A stretch of DNA of 64,000 nt from Micromonospora rubida (GCF_009908295.1 NZ_JAAALO010000003.1:620001-684000); one strand, 5' to 3'. Counted from the first letter of the stretch, positions 54,501 to 63,962 are shown. Numbers and translations: made by a program. Notes: a model not told the origin generated them from the sequence alone.

Positions 54501-55681
54501 GGGGCCCCGCCGTCCCGCCCGCGCGGGGCGGGACCACGCGGTCGTCGACCGGGGCCACGCCCGCGTCGAACGGGACCCCGTCGACGTGGAGCGGGGCGAC
54601 GCCGGCCGGCCCGACCCCGGCCGATCCGACTCTGGCCGACCCGACTCTGGCCGACCTCGCGCCCGCCGGGCGGCTGCGCCGGTTGGAGCTGACCGTCACC
54701 CGCCGCCTGGACGGGCTGCTGCACGGCCAGCACCGCGGGCTGCTGCCCGGCCCGGGCAGCGAGGTCGCCGGCAGCCGCGAGTACCGGCCGGGCGAGGACG
54801 AGGTGCGCCGGATGGACTGGGCCGTCACCGCCCGGACCACCGTCCCGCACGTCCGCGAGGTCGACGCCGACCGGGAGCTGACCACCTGGCTGCTGGTGGA
54901 CGCCAGCCCCAGCATGGAGTACGGCACCGCCGACCTGGACAAGCGCGAGCTGGCGGTGGCCGCGGTGGCGGCGGTCGGCTTCCTCACCGCCGGCTCCGGC
55001 AACCGGCTCGGCGCCCAACTGCTGGCCCCGGACGGGCTGCGCCGGTTCCCCGCCCGCAGCGGCCGGATCCACCTGCTCGGGCTGCTCCGGGCTCTGCTGT
55101 CCGCGCCGCGCGTCGGCGGGTACGAACCGGACACCGCGCCGCTGGCGCCCCCGGACCTGACCGACGGGCTGGCGGCGGTGGGGCGGGTCGCCGCCCGCCG
55201 GGGCCTGGTCGTGGTGGTCTCCGACTTCCTCGACGGGCTGCCCGACGACCCGGCGGCCCCGCCGCCCTGGGAGGTGCCGCTGCGCCGGCTCGCCGTGCGG
55301 CACCAGGTGCTCGCCGTGCAGGTGACCGACCCGCGTGAGCTGGAGCTGCCGGACGTCGGCCTGATTACCCTGGTCGACCCGGAGACCGGCCGGCGGCGGG
55401 AGGTGTGGACCGGCGACTCCCGGCTGCGCGAGCGGTATGCCGAGGCCGCCGCCGCCCAACGCGACCAGATCAGCCAGGCGCTGCGCCGGTGCGGGGCGGG
55501 CCATCTGCCGCTACGCACCGACCGGGACTGGTGCGCCGACATCGTCCGGCACGTGCACGCCCAGCGCCGGCTCGCCCTGGCACCGGCGGCGAGCGGGGGC
55601 GCCCCGGCGCGGGGGCCGGGCGGGACACCGGGGCTGGGCGCGGCACGGGGGCTGGGCGCGGCGCGGGGAGGTGCCGCGTGA
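54497..55681 (+). CDS. DUF58 protein
   Basis: A 394-residue protein with the DUF58 core at about 80-300, containing SREYRPGEDEVRRMDWAVTA and the VWA-like motif LLVDASPSMEYG. The N-terminal 60 residues are low-complexity with an ADPTL repeat, and the C-terminal tail repeats a GLGAARG unit. DUF58 proteins are the standard second member of MoxR cassettes. It starts at GTG 54497 and its stop overlaps the VWA gene (GTGA at 55678-55681). Confidence 0.9.
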   Translation: MRGPAVPPARGGTTRSSTGATPASNGTPSTWSGATPAGPTPADPTLADPTLADLAPAGRLRRLELTVTRRLDGLLHGQHRGLLPGPGSEVAGSREYRPGEDEVRRMDWAVTARTTVPHVREVDADRELTTWLLVDASPSMEYGTADLDKRELAVAAVAAVGFLTAGSGNRLGAQLLAPDGLRRFPARSGRIHLLGLLRALLSAPRVGGYEPDTAPLAPPDLTDGLAAVGRVAARRGLVVVVSDFLDGLPDDPAAPPPWEVPLRRLAVRHQVLAVQVTDPRELELPDVGLITLVDPETGRRREVWTGDSRLRERYAEAAAAQRDQISQALRRCGAGHLPLRTDRDWCADIVRHVHAQRRLALAPAASGGAPARGPGGTPGLGAARGLGAARGGAA

Positions 55682-56637
55682 GCTGGCAGTCACCCGCCCG
55701 GCTCTGGCTGCTGCTCGGGGTCGCCGCCCTGGCCGCCGGCTACCTGCTGGCCCAGCGCCGCCGCAGCCGGTACGCCGTCCGCTTCACCAACCTGCGGCTG
55801 CTCGACCGGGTCGCCCCACACCGCCCCGCGTGGCGCCGACACCTGCCGGCCGGCCTCTTCCTGGCCATGTTGGCGCTGCTGGTGGTGGGCTTCGCCCGCC
55901 CCCACGACGAGGTGCGGGTGCCCCGGGAACGGGCCACCGTCATGGTGGCCGTGGACGTGTCCACCTCGATGCTCGCCTCCGACGTCGAACCGGACCGGCT
56001 CAGCGCGGCCAAGCACGCCGCCCGGCGGTTCGTCGACGGCCTGCCCGACGAGTTCAACGTGGGGCTCGTCGCGTTCGCCGGCAGCGCGGCGGTGCTGGTG
56101 CCGCCCGGCACCGACCGGGAGGCCCTGCACGAGGGGATCGACCGCCTCGCCGAGGGCGCCACCGGCGTGCAGGGCACCGCCATCGGGGAGGCGATCAACA
56201 CCTCGCTCGGCGCGGTGAAGGGGCTGGACAGCCAGGCGGCCAAGCAGCCACCGCCGGCCCGGATCATCCTGCTCTCCGACGGGGCGAACACCTCCGGCAT
56301 GGACCCGATGGAGGCCGCCGCCGAGGCGGTCGGGGCGAAGGTGCCGGTGCACACCATCTCGTTCGGCACCCCGTCCGGGTTCGTCGACCGGGGCGGCCGA
56401 CCCATCCAGGTGCCGGTGGACGGGCAGACCCTCAGGGCGGTCGCCGACTCCACCGGGGGCGGCTTCCACGAGGCGACCAGCAGCGCGGAGCTGCGGGCGG
56501 TCTACGACGACATCGGCACCTCGGTCGGCTACCGCCGGGAACGGCAGGACGTCTCCGCCCGGTTCATCGGGCTCGGGCTGGTCCTGGCGATGGGGGCCGC
56601 GGCGGGGTCGATGCGGTGGTTCTCCCGGCTGCCCTGA
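55678..56637 (+). CDS. VWA-domain membrane protein of the MoxR cassette
   Basis: A 319-residue protein. Hydrophobic helices lie at about 8-24, 58-76 and at the C-terminus (300-315), with a von Willebrand A domain between. The metal-dependent adhesion site is complete: DVSTSM, GVQGTAI and LLSDGANTSG. BatA-like topology. It starts at GTG 55678 inside the DUF58 stop, so MoxR, DUF58 and VWA are made as a coupled set. Its inferred role is assembly or stress tolerance at the membrane, with no demonstrated substrate. Confidence 0.9.
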   Translation: MSWQSPARLWLLLGVAALAAGYLLAQRRRSRYAVRFTNLRLLDRVAPHRPAWRRHLPAGLFLAMLALLVVGFARPHDEVRVPRERATVMVAVDVSTSMLASDVEPDRLSAAKHAARRFVDGLPDEFNVGLVAFAGSAAVLVPPGTDREALHEGIDRLAEGATGVQGTAIGEAINTSLGAVKGLDSQAAKQPPPARIILLSDGANTSGMDPMEAAAEAVGAKVPVHTISFGTPSGFVDRGGRPIQVPVDGQTLRAVADSTGGGFHEATSSAELRAVYDDIGTSVGYRRERQDVSARFIGLGLVLAMGAAAGSMRWFSRLP

Positions 56638-56726
56638 ACGCGTCAGGACCCGGCCCGTCGGCACGCCGACCCCTCCGGGTTCCCGAGACGGACATCCGCG
56701 GTGACAAGGACGTGAGGAGCGCACGC

Positions 56727-57590
56727 ATGGCAGTGCAGACCGGACTGGGCGAGCCGCGCGGACCGTGGTTCGTCTCGCCCGAACTCGACCCGGACGGATG
56801 GGGCCGGTGGGACGTACCCGGTCCGGAGGGGGGTGGCCGGCGGCGCGGCTGGCGGGACCGGCTGCTGGCCGCGGCCGGGGTGGTGGCCCTGTCCACCCTG
56901 TCCGGCGCGGCGGCCGGCCTGTGGGTCGCCGACCAGGCCGGCGCGCCGGGCCCGGCGGCGGCGTCGGCGGCGCCCGTGCCGGCCGAGCTGGTCACCGCCG
57001 CCGAGCGGACCGTGCCGGGCGTGGTGTCGGTGCTGGTCGGGGGCGGCTCCGGCGCCGGGGCGACCGGCTCCGGGTTCGCCATCGACGACCAGCAGCACCT
57101 GATCACCAACGACCACATCCTGGCCAAGGGCGGCGGGGGAGCGATCACGGTGGAGCTGCCGGACGGCCGACGCTTCCCCGCCGAGGTCGTCGGCCGGGAG
57201 CCGGGCAGCGACCTGGCCGTGCTCCGGGTGCCCCCGGACGCCGGTTTGGCCCCGCTGCCGCTGGCCAAGCCGGGCGCCACCAGGGTCGGCGAGCCGGTGC
57301 TCGCCGTCGGTTCCCCGCTCGGGCTGGCCGGCACCGTCACCGCGGGCATCGTCAGCGCGCTCGATCGCCAGGTGCGGCTCGGCACCAACCGGCACCGGGC
57401 GGTGCAGACCGACGCGTCGATCAACCCGGGCAACTCCGGCGGCCCGCTGGTCAACGCCCGGGGCGAGGTGGTCGGGGTGAACACCGCCATCGCCACCATC
57501 GACGGCAGCGGCTCGATCGGCATCGGCTTCGCCATCCCGATCGACCAGGTGCAGCAGACCGCCGACACCATCATCGGCAAGGGCGGCTGA
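56727..57590 (+). CDS. HtrA-like trypsin-type serine protease without PDZ
   Basis: A 287-residue protein with a cytoplasmic N-terminus of about 45 residues, one membrane helix (46-68) and an extracytoplasmic protease domain. The catalytic triad is His in TNDHIL, Asp in GSDLAVL and Ser in GNSGGPL. Substrate-pocket blocks GSPLGLAGTVTAGIVSAL and GIGFAIPID follow. No PDZ domain remains after residue 280, unlike DegP and typical HtrA. ATG 56727 has GAGGAG upstream. It lies 89 nt behind the MoxR cassette in the same direction and may belong to it. Confidence 0.9.
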   Translation: MAVQTGLGEPRGPWFVSPELDPDGWGRWDVPGPEGGGRRRGWRDRLLAAAGVVALSTLSGAAAGLWVADQAGAPGPAAASAAPVPAELVTAAERTVPGVVSVLVGGGSGAGATGSGFAIDDQQHLITNDHILAKGGGGAITVELPDGRRFPAEVVGREPGSDLAVLRVPPDAGLAPLPLAKPGATRVGEPVLAVGSPLGLAGTVTAGIVSALDRQVRLGTNRHRAVQTDASINPGNSGGPLVNARGEVVGVNTAIATIDGSGSIGIGFAIPIDQVQQTADTIIGKGG

Positions 57591-57651
57591 GCCGAGCATC
57601 CCCCGGGTCCCTCGACGCCACCACGCCCGACCACGGGCGCGGGCGGGGCGC

Positions 57652-57657
57652 TAGCCT
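57652..57657 (+). promoter_or_regulatory. -10 element of the leaderless arfB-like gene
   Basis: TAGCCT ends 6 nt before the GTG at 57664. No ribosome binding site is present. Confidence 0.5.
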
Positions 57658-57663
57658 CGTGGC

Positions 57664-58089
<426 letters not shown>

Positions 58090-58230
58090 CAGCCCCGGCG
58101 CAGGCCTGCGGCGTCGCGTTGATCGGCTGGGCGTTCCCGGCGTAGCCAGGGTGCCGCGTGGATCGGCGGTGACCGTCCCCGGGCGGAAATCGGAGGCGGC
58201 GCGGCGGGGCCGGCCGTAGCGTGCCGGGAC

Positions 58231-58809
58231 GTGAGCACGCCACCGACGCCCGACTTCTCCGTCAAGCCGACCCTCACCGGAGATCGCGTGGTCCTGCGCC
58301 CGTTCGTCGACGACGACGTGGCGGCCCTCCGCGCCGCGGTGACCGACCCCGAGGTCCGCCGGCTGACCGGCAGCTCGCCCGACGAATTCGACGAGCAGCG
58401 GCTGCGCGACTGGTACGGCAGCCGCAACGCGCAGACCGACCGGCTCGACCTGGCCGTGGTCGACCGGGCCACCGGCGACTGCGTCGGCGAGGTCGTCCTC
58501 AACGACCGGGACGAGTGGAACCGCGCCTGCAACTTCCGCACCCTGTTCGCCGCGTCCGGCCGGAACCGGGGACTTGGCACCGAGGCGGTGCGGCTGGTCG
58601 TCGGGTACGGCTTCGAGCGGCTCGGCCTGCACCGGATCTCGCTGGAGGTGTTCGCCTTCAACCCCCGGGCCCGCCGGGTCTACGAGAAGGTCGGCTTCGT
58701 CGCCGAGGGGGTGCTGCGCCAGGTGCTGCGCGACGGCGACGACTGGGTGGACGCCACGGTGATGTCGATCCTCGCCCCCGAGTGGGCCACGCATCGCGGT
58801 CACCCCTGA
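58231..58809 (+). CDS. GNAT acetyltransferase, RimJ/RimL type
   Basis: A 192-residue N-acetyltransferase. The acetyl-CoA loop reads GRNRGLGTEAVRLVVGYGF, and the family block LHRISLEVFAFNPRARRVYEKVGF is complete. Typical substrates are protein N-termini or small amines. The specific target cannot be told. The GTG start at 58231 has TAGCGT 8 nt upstream and no ribosome binding site. Confidence 0.88.
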   Translation: MSTPPTPDFSVKPTLTGDRVVLRPFVDDDVAALRAAVTDPEVRRLTGSSPDEFDEQRLRDWYGSRNAQTDRLDLAVVDRATGDCVGEVVLNDRDEWNRACNFRTLFAASGRNRGLGTEAVRLVVGYGFERLGLHRISLEVFAFNPRARRVYEKVGFVAEGVLRQVLRDGDDWVDATVMSILAPEWATHRGHP

Positions 58810-58972
58810 CCCGGGCCGCGCCCCGGCCGGGTCGGCGTGGAGCGACCCGGGGCCGGCGGGTGCCGGCATGCGGGAGGGCATTGAGGGGGAGCCGGCGATC
58901 TGGTGGAATGGCTCCGGGAGCAACCGGGCCGTCACCGACCGTACGACGTCACGTGACAGGAGCCCCCTCACC

Positions 58973-60106
58973 ATGCTTCGAAGGCCAATCGTTCCGGCTC
59001 TGCTCGCCGCCCTCGCGGCCGTCTCCCTCACCCTGCTGACCGGGCTGTTCGCCGCCACGCCCACCCTTCCGGCGTCCGCCGCGCCGGCCGCCGCCGCGCC
59101 GGTACGGATCATGCCGCTCGGCGACTCGATCACCGGCTCGCCCGGTTGTTGGCGGTCCCTCCTCTGGAACCGCCTCCAGTCCACCGGCCACACGAACATC
59201 GACTTCGTCGGCACGCTCGGCCCGCAGGGCTGCGGGCAGGCGTACGACGGTGACAACGAGGGCCACGGCGGGTATCTGGTGACGAACGTCGCCAACCAGA
59301 ACCTGCTGCCCGGGTGGCTCTCCGCCACCCACCCCGACATCGTGCTCATGCACTTCGCCACCAACGACGTGTGGAGCAACATCGCGCCGGCGACCATCCT
59401 GGCCGCCCACTCGAAGCTGGTGGACCAGATGCGGGCCAGCAACCCGGCGATGCGGGTGATCGTCGCGAAGATCATTCCGATGGCCCCGGCCAGCTGCGCC
59501 GAGTGCGGGCAGCGGGTGGTCGCGTTCAACGGCGCGGTCGACGGCTGGGCGGCGGGGAAGACCACCGCGCAGTCCCCGATCGTGGTCGTCGACCAGTGGA
59601 CGGGCTTCAGCACCGCCACCGACACGTACGACGGGGTGCACCCCAACGCCGCCGGCGACCAGAAGATGTCGGACCGCTGGTACCCGGCGCTGGCCGCCGC
59701 GCTCTCCGGCACCACCCCCACCCCCACCCCGACCCCGACCCCGACGAGCACGCCGACGCCGACGCCCACCGTCACGCCCACGGCGGGGCCGACCTCGGGG
59801 GTCGGCTGCACGGCCGGCTACCGGATCGTCGGGCAGTGGCAGGGCGGCTTCCAGGGCGAGGTGACCGTCCGCAACACCGGGACCGCCCGGACGGTCGGCT
59901 GGACGGTCGGCTTCACCCTCCCCGGCGGCCAGCGGATCAGCCAGACGTGGAACGCCGAGCTGACCCAGCAGACCGGTGGCGCGGTCACCGCCCGCAACGT
60001 GAGCTGGAACGGGGCGCTCGCCCCGGGCGTGGAGGCCACCTTCGGCTTCCTCGGCAGCAGCACCGCCGCGCCTACCGTCCCCACCCTGAGCTGCACGGCG
60101 AGCTGA
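58973..60106 (+). CDS. Secreted SGNH esterase with CBM2 domain, CE3-like
   Basis: A 377-residue exported enzyme: a signal peptide (1-42), an SGNH esterase domain (45-240), a Pro-Thr linker of alternating T and P (about 245-275) and a C-terminal family-2 carbohydrate-binding module. Catalytic blocks are MPLGDSITGSPGCW, the Asn in FATNDVW and DGVHPNAAGD. The domain resembles family CE3 acetylxylan esterases, and the CBM2 would tether it to cellulose or xylan. ATG 58973 has AGGAG upstream. With the beta-mannosidase operon, it points to growth on plant polysaccharide. Confidence 0.88.
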   Translation: MLRRPIVPALLAALAAVSLTLLTGLFAATPTLPASAAPAAAAPVRIMPLGDSITGSPGCWRSLLWNRLQSTGHTNIDFVGTLGPQGCGQAYDGDNEGHGGYLVTNVANQNLLPGWLSATHPDIVLMHFATNDVWSNIAPATILAAHSKLVDQMRASNPAMRVIVAKIIPMAPASCAECGQRVVAFNGAVDGWAAGKTTAQSPIVVVDQWTGFSTATDTYDGVHPNAAGDQKMSDRWYPALAAALSGTTPTPTPTPTPTSTPTPTPTVTPTAGPTSGVGCTAGYRIVGQWQGGFQGEVTVRNTGTARTVGWTVGFTLPGGQRISQTWNAELTQQTGGAVTARNVSWNGALAPGVEATFGFLGSSTAAPTVPTLSCTAS

Positions 60107-60166
60107 GGCCGGGAGGTTGAGCAGGGGCCCCGGCCGCGCCACGGGCGTCGGGAGGGGCCTCTCCGC

Positions 60167-61033
60167 TCAGCCGAGCGCGGCGAGCAGCCGGGCGCGCAGG
60201 ACGGCGGCCCGCTCGGCGAACCCGCGCTGCGCGGCGGCGTACTCGGCGCGGCCCTCCGGCGTCTCCACCCGTACCGGCGGGTACCCGAGCGCGGCCAGGT
60301 CGTACGGGCTGGCCCGCATGTCCAGCGCGCGGATCTCCCGGGCCAGGGCGAAGCCGTCGGCCACCAGCTCCGAGCAGATCAGCGGGGACAGCTTGTACGC
60401 CCACTTGTAGAGGTCCATGTTGGCGTGTAGACAGCCCGGCTGCTCCAGGTCGTGCTGGCTCTCCCGGGTCGGGGCGAGCAGGTTCAGCGGCCGGGCCGGC
60501 GCGGTGAAGAACCGGTACGCGTCGAAGTGGCTGCACCGCACGCCCCGCTCCTCGACCACGGCTGCCGTCTCCGCCGGGCTGAGCCGCAGCGGCCACGCGT
60601 TGTGGCGTACCTCCTCCTGGGTCTGCCGGTAGACCATCGCCCACTCGTGCATTCCGAAGCAGCCCAGGTGCGCCGGCCGGCCGGCGGTCGCCGCGAGAAG
60701 GGCGCGGATCCAGTCCACCGAGCCGGCCCGCCGGGCGCGTACCGGATCGGTGTCGAGGGTGAGCCCGGCGGCGGTGGCCCGGTAGTCCGGGCCGAACTCG
60801 GTCGGGTCCGCGCCGCGCAGCACCACCCCCGCCCCGGGATGCCAGCGGCGGAGCTGGGCGGGGCGGTGCGAGTAGTAGGTGAAGAGGAAGTCCTCCACCG
60901 GGTGCTTCGCGCCGGTGCGGCGGCGGGCCAGGTGCGGGGCCAGCCACCCGTCGACCCGCTCCTCGTGGACGCGCCGCCGGGCCTGCCAGTCGGCCAGGTG
61001 CAGCGGTGCGGCGGGGACGAGGGCTGCGGTCAC
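60167..61033 (-). CDS. Putative 3-methyladenine DNA glycosylase-type protein
   Basis: A 288-residue protein matching an actinobacterial group commonly annotated as 3-methyladenine DNA glycosylase. Recognisable blocks are KHPVEDFLFTYYSHRPAQLR, CFGMHEWAMVYR, RHNAWPLRLSP, RCSHFDAYRFFT and CLHANMDLYKWAYKLSP. I do not see the helix-hairpin-helix or AAG motifs of proven glycosylases, so the function should be treated as annotation by descent. The GTG start at 61033 is preceded by TACGCT at 6 nt, indicating a leaderless mRNA. Confidence 0.6.
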   Translation of the reverse strand: MTAALVPAAPLHLADWQARRRVHEERVDGWLAPHLARRRTGAKHPVEDFLFTYYSHRPAQLRRWHPGAGVVLRGADPTEFGPDYRATAAGLTLDTDPVRARRAGSVDWIRALLAATAGRPAHLGCFGMHEWAMVYRQTQEEVRHNAWPLRLSPAETAAVVEERGVRCSHFDAYRFFTAPARPLNLLAPTRESQHDLEQPGCLHANMDLYKWAYKLSPLICSELVADGFALAREIRALDMRASPYDLAALGYPPVRVETPEGRAEYAAAQRGFAERAAVLRARLLAALG

Positions 61034-61106
61034 CGCCCCAGCGTACGACCGCCGCCCGCCCGCCCCCTGCGCCCACCCCGGCGGCGCCACCGGCCCCCGT
61101 CCCGGG

Positions 61107-62483
61107 TCAGGGCACGTCCACCCGGACCCCGGCGGAGAACACCCCGCTGCGCAGCTCGAGCTGCTTCGGTCGGGTCGGGCCGTCGACCGTGAACACCAGC
61201 GGCAGCACCAGCCGACTGCCCGCGGCGAGCGGCTGGGCGAACACGTCCCGCCCCTGGTTGGCCAGCCGGGTCGCCGCCTCGTCGGTGCTGACCCAGGTGC
61301 CGCCCGGCAGGTACGCCCGCTGCATCTGACCGTGCCAGGTCTGCTGCTGCGGGCTGACGTTGCGGACCCCGACGGTGGCCTGGCACTGCCCGCCGGCGAC
61401 CGGCCTGCTCGGGCAGGCGACCCGGTAGACGGTGAACTCCAGCGCCTGCTCGCGCAGCGGCACGCCGACCACCCCCGTCGCGCTGCGCCCCACCCAGGCG
61501 CCGCTGGTCGGCTGCTTGGCCGTGTCGATCGCGGCGACCCGCCGGGTGGCGGTCAGCGTGGCCGCGAGGACCACCCCGGCCAGGACCGCCAGGGCCGCCC
61601 CCACCAGCAGCCAGACCGGGGGCCGGCGGCGGCGGGCCACGGCCGTCGGCGTGGCGGGCCGGGGGTACACGGTTCCCCGGTCGCTCGTCCCCGGAGCGGT
61701 CGCCCCGGCGGTCCCGGCCGGGGCGGTGGCCCCGGGCTGCCGGGCACCGGGGCGCACCCGTCGGCGCCGCTGCCACCACCACAGCCCGCCGAGCCCGGCC
61801 AGGAGGACCACGGCCAGCGCGGCGAGCAGCACCGGGGGTCGGCGCCACGGCGGGGCCGCGGTGACCTCGGCCGCCGGCACCGCCGCGCCGCTCCAGGTCG
61901 CGGTCGCACAGTCGTACGGCCGGTTCCCGTCGCTGGTGAAGGCGCAGGCCGGCGCGGAGAGCGGCCGGCCCGGCGCGGCGGCGGAGAGCGCCGTGTGCAG
62001 CGTGGTGGTGCTGCGGGCGGGCAGGTTGAGCTGCCAGGTCACCTCGGTGCTCGCCGCCGAGCGGGTGGCCCGCCCGCCCGGAGTGATCCAGGTCGCGGAC
62101 GTCCCGGCCGGCAGCTCCTGGCGCACCGTGGTGGCCAGCGGCCGGCTCCCGGTGTTGCGGACCTGGACCTGGTAGCCCGGCGCGGGTGTGCCGGCCGGCG
62201 TGACCGCCACCGTCACCGGTGACGGCGCGCCCTGGGTCGGCACCACCACGGACGGCGAGACCAGCGGCGGCGGCGCGGGAGCCGCCGGCGTCGGCGCCGT
62301 CGCCGAGTCGGTGGGTGTCGGGGTCTCCGTCGGCGTGGCGACGGCCGCCGCCGGGCGGGCCGCCGCTGCCGGCGTGGCCACCGCCTCCGGGGCCACCGCG
62401 GGCAGTGCCGGCACGGCGGCGAGAATGCCGAGGCAGTGTACGAACACTGCGAGGGCCCTGTGGTGTCGTGTCGATGCAGGCAT
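61107..62483 (-). CDS. Hypothetical exported/membrane protein with DUF4352-like C-terminus
   Basis: A 458-residue protein. A signal-like helix (10-35) is followed by a Pro/Ala/Thr linker, a DUF11-like beta domain (90-195) with YQVQVRNTGSRPLATTVRQE, membrane helices at about 218-238 and 295-318, and a C-terminal domain (350-458) resembling DUF4352, with CQATVGVRNVSPQQQTW and LPLVFTVDG. ATG 62483 has GGAGG upstream. Probably surface-exposed; function unknown. Confidence 0.7.
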   Translation of the reverse strand: MPASTRHHRALAVFVHCLGILAAVPALPAVAPEAVATPAAAARPAAAVATPTETPTPTDSATAPTPAAPAPPPLVSPSVVVPTQGAPSPVTVAVTPAGTPAPGYQVQVRNTGSRPLATTVRQELPAGTSATWITPGGRATRSAASTEVTWQLNLPARSTTTLHTALSAAAPGRPLSAPACAFTSDGNRPYDCATATWSGAAVPAAEVTAAPPWRRPPVLLAALAVVLLAGLGGLWWWQRRRRVRPGARQPGATAPAGTAGATAPGTSDRGTVYPRPATPTAVARRRRPPVWLLVGAALAVLAGVVLAATLTATRRVAAIDTAKQPTSGAWVGRSATGVVGVPLREQALEFTVYRVACPSRPVAGGQCQATVGVRNVSPQQQTWHGQMQRAYLPGGTWVSTDEAATRLANQGRDVFAQPLAAGSRLVLPLVFTVDGPTRPKQLELRSGVFSAGVRVDVP

Positions 62484-62701
62484 ACGAACGAACCTCCGGT
62501 AGCCGACGCTAGGCGCGGCCCCACGTCGTGCGGGTACGAAGTGGCGAACCCGGCCCGCACCGGCGACGGACGACGTAGGGTGGCCGCCCCGGGCCCTCTG
62601 CCGACGCCCGCCCGCCGCCCGGGGGTGCACTCCCCGTGCGTAGCAGGAGGGCCTCGCCGCCCTGGCTTGCCCGTCGACGCGGCCGGACCTCGTCCCGGGG
62701 C

Positions 62702-62707
62702 TAGATT
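62702..62707 (+). promoter_or_regulatory. -10 element of the leaderless FAH-family gene
   Basis: TAGATT ends 6 nt before the GTG at 62714. No ribosome binding site is present. Confidence 0.55.
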
Positions 62708-62713
62708 GGCCTG

Positions 62714-63517
62714 GTGCGTATCGCTCGTTTCGCTCATGCCAAGGGAATGTCGTTCGGGGCCGTCGAGGGCGAGCCGGAGGCGGGCCCGCAGGGCCTGACC
62801 ATCGCCGAGATCGAGGGCCACCCGTTCGGTCAGATCCAGTTCAGCGGCGCCCGGTGGGCGCTCTCCGACGTCCGACTGCTCTCCCCGATCCTGCCCAGCA
62901 AGGTGGTCTGCGTCGGCCGCAACTACGCCGAGCACGCCGCCGAGCAGGACAGCGCGGTGCCGAAGGAGCCGCTGCTCTTCCTCAAGCCGTCCACCTCGGT
63001 GATCGGCCCGCGCGACGCCATCCGGTTGCCGATCTTCTCCAAGCGGGTCGAGCACGAGGCCGAGCTGGCCGTGGTGATCGGGGCCCCGGGGGCCCGCCGG
63101 GCCGACCGGGCTGCCGCCGCTCGGGCCATCTTCGGCTACACCTGCGCCAACGACGTGACCGCCCGGGACCTCCAGCGCTCCGACGGGCAGTGGACCCGGG
63201 CCAAGGGCTTCGACTCGTTCTGCCCCATCGGCCCCTGGATCACCACGGACCTGGACGTCACCGACCTGGAGATCCGGTGCGAGGTGGGCCGCAACCCGGA
63301 GGAGATGGAGGTGCGGCAGCTCGGCCGGACGCGGGACATGGTCTTCGACGTCCCGGCCCTGGTGTCGTACGTCTCGCACGTGATGACGCTGCTCCCCGGC
63401 GACGTGGTGCTCACCGGCACCCCGGCGGGGGTTAGCCCGCTCGTGGAGGGGGATACCGTCACCGTGCGTATCGAGGGGATCGGGGAGCTGACCAACCCGG
63501 TCGTCCCGGTCGGCTGA
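62714..63517 (+). CDS. Fumarylacetoacetate hydrolase-family protein
   Basis: A 267-residue enzyme of the FAH/HpcE superfamily (isomerase/hydrolase or oxaloacetate decarboxylase-like). The core runs from CVGRNYAEHAAE to the C-terminus. Metal-binding acids lie in VEHEAELAVVIG and CANDVTARDLQ, and LLPGDVVLTGTPAGVSPL closes the site. In actinobacteria this gene commonly precedes gltX, consistent with the tRNA-Gln/Glu genes following here. The precise substrate is unknown. Confidence 0.88.
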   Translation: MRIARFAHAKGMSFGAVEGEPEAGPQGLTIAEIEGHPFGQIQFSGARWALSDVRLLSPILPSKVVCVGRNYAEHAAEQDSAVPKEPLLFLKPSTSVIGPRDAIRLPIFSKRVEHEAELAVVIGAPGARRADRAAAARAIFGYTCANDVTARDLQRSDGQWTRAKGFDSFCPIGPWITTDLDVTDLEIRCEVGRNPEEMEVRQLGRTRDMVFDVPALVSYVSHVMTLLPGDVVLTGTPAGVSPLVEGDTVTVRIEGIGELTNPVVPVG

Positions 63518-63523
63518 CTCGTC

Positions 63524-63562
63524 GGGGCCCGAAACCGCAGCACAGCATGGGTTTCGGGCCCC
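63524..63562 (+). terminator. Terminator of the FAH-family gene
   Basis: Arms 63524-63536 and 63550-63562 pair over 13 bp (GGGGCCCGAAACC and complement), 6 nt after the stop codon. Confidence 0.8.
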
Positions 63563-63566
63563 CGAT

Positions 63567-63596
63567 TTGGCCTAGCCGGGGCCGGGAGGGTAAAGT
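63567..63596 (+). promoter_or_regulatory. Probable promoter of the tRNA-Gln gene
   Basis: TTGGCC (63567-63572) and TAAAGT (63591-63596) are 18 nt apart. The predicted start near 63603 puts a double hairpin at the 5' end of the transcript. Confidence 0.55.
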
Positions 63597-63604
63597 TTCT
63601 CTCC

Positions 63605-63640
63605 GGTGCCGCAAGGCACCGAACGGCACCGTGAGGTGCC
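63605..63640 (+). other. Two mirror hairpins with GNRA-type loops before tRNA-Gln
   Basis: GGTGCC-GCAA-GGCACC (63605-63620) and GGCACC-GTGA-GGTGCC (63625-63640) are adjacent 6-bp hairpins with tetraloops of the GNRA class. All four arms are complementary to one another. The second ends 2 nt before the tRNA, so it may guide 5' processing. Confidence 0.6.
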
Positions 63641-63642
63641 AA

Positions 63643-63714
63643 TGGGGTATGGGGTAATTGGCAGCCCAACTGATTCTGGTTCAGTTAGTCTAGGTTCGAG
63701 TCCTGGTACCCCAG
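63643..63714 (+). tRNA. tRNA-Gln (CTG anticodon)
   Basis: A 72-nt cloverleaf: acceptor TGGGGTA paired with TACCCCA, anticodon stem ACTGA/TCAGT with loop TTCTGGT giving anticodon CTG (reads CAG), and T arm with GTTCGAGTC. The discriminator is G. CCA is not fully encoded (GCA follows). Confidence 0.97.
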
Positions 63715-63812
63715 CAATCGGTGTTCGCGAGAGCGCCGGTCGCTGGATCCCACTGGAGAGCAATCCGGTCGCCCGCAAGGGGCCGGAAGAATTCTCTGGT
63801 AGAGTTCGGCGG

Positions 63813-63832
63813 CACCGCCCGGCAGGGCGGTG
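63813..63832 (+). other. Hairpin before tRNA-Glu
   Basis: CACCGCCC and GGGCGGTG pair over 8 bp around GGCA. It lies 14 nt before the tRNA and just after TAGAGT (63800-63805), a probable -10, so it would be the 5' end of the transcript, as for tRNA-Gln. Confidence 0.5.
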
Positions 63833-63846
63833 CAGGAGAAGGTTCT

Positions 63847-63919
63847 GGCCCCGTCGTCTAGTGGCCCAGGACGCCGCCCTCTCAAGGCGGTAGCGCCGGT
63901 TCGAATCCGGTCGGGGCTA
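63847..63919 (+). tRNA. tRNA-Glu (CTC anticodon)
   Basis: A 73-nt cloverleaf: acceptor GGCCCCG with CGGGGCT (G-U at the end pair), anticodon stem CCGCC/GGCGG with loop CTCTCAA giving anticodon CTC (reads GAG), and T arm GGTTCGAATCC. The discriminator is A. CCA is not encoded in full. Confidence 0.97.
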
Positions 63920-63929
63920 CAGTTCCGTT

Positions 63930-63962
63930 CAGCCCGTCTCACTTCGGTGAGGCGGGCTGTTT
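63930..63962 (+). terminator. Terminator after tRNA-Glu
   Basis: Arms 63930-63942 and 63947-63959 pair over 13 bp with one T-G and a TTCG loop, followed by TTT. It closes the tRNA unit before the window ends. Confidence 0.85.
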
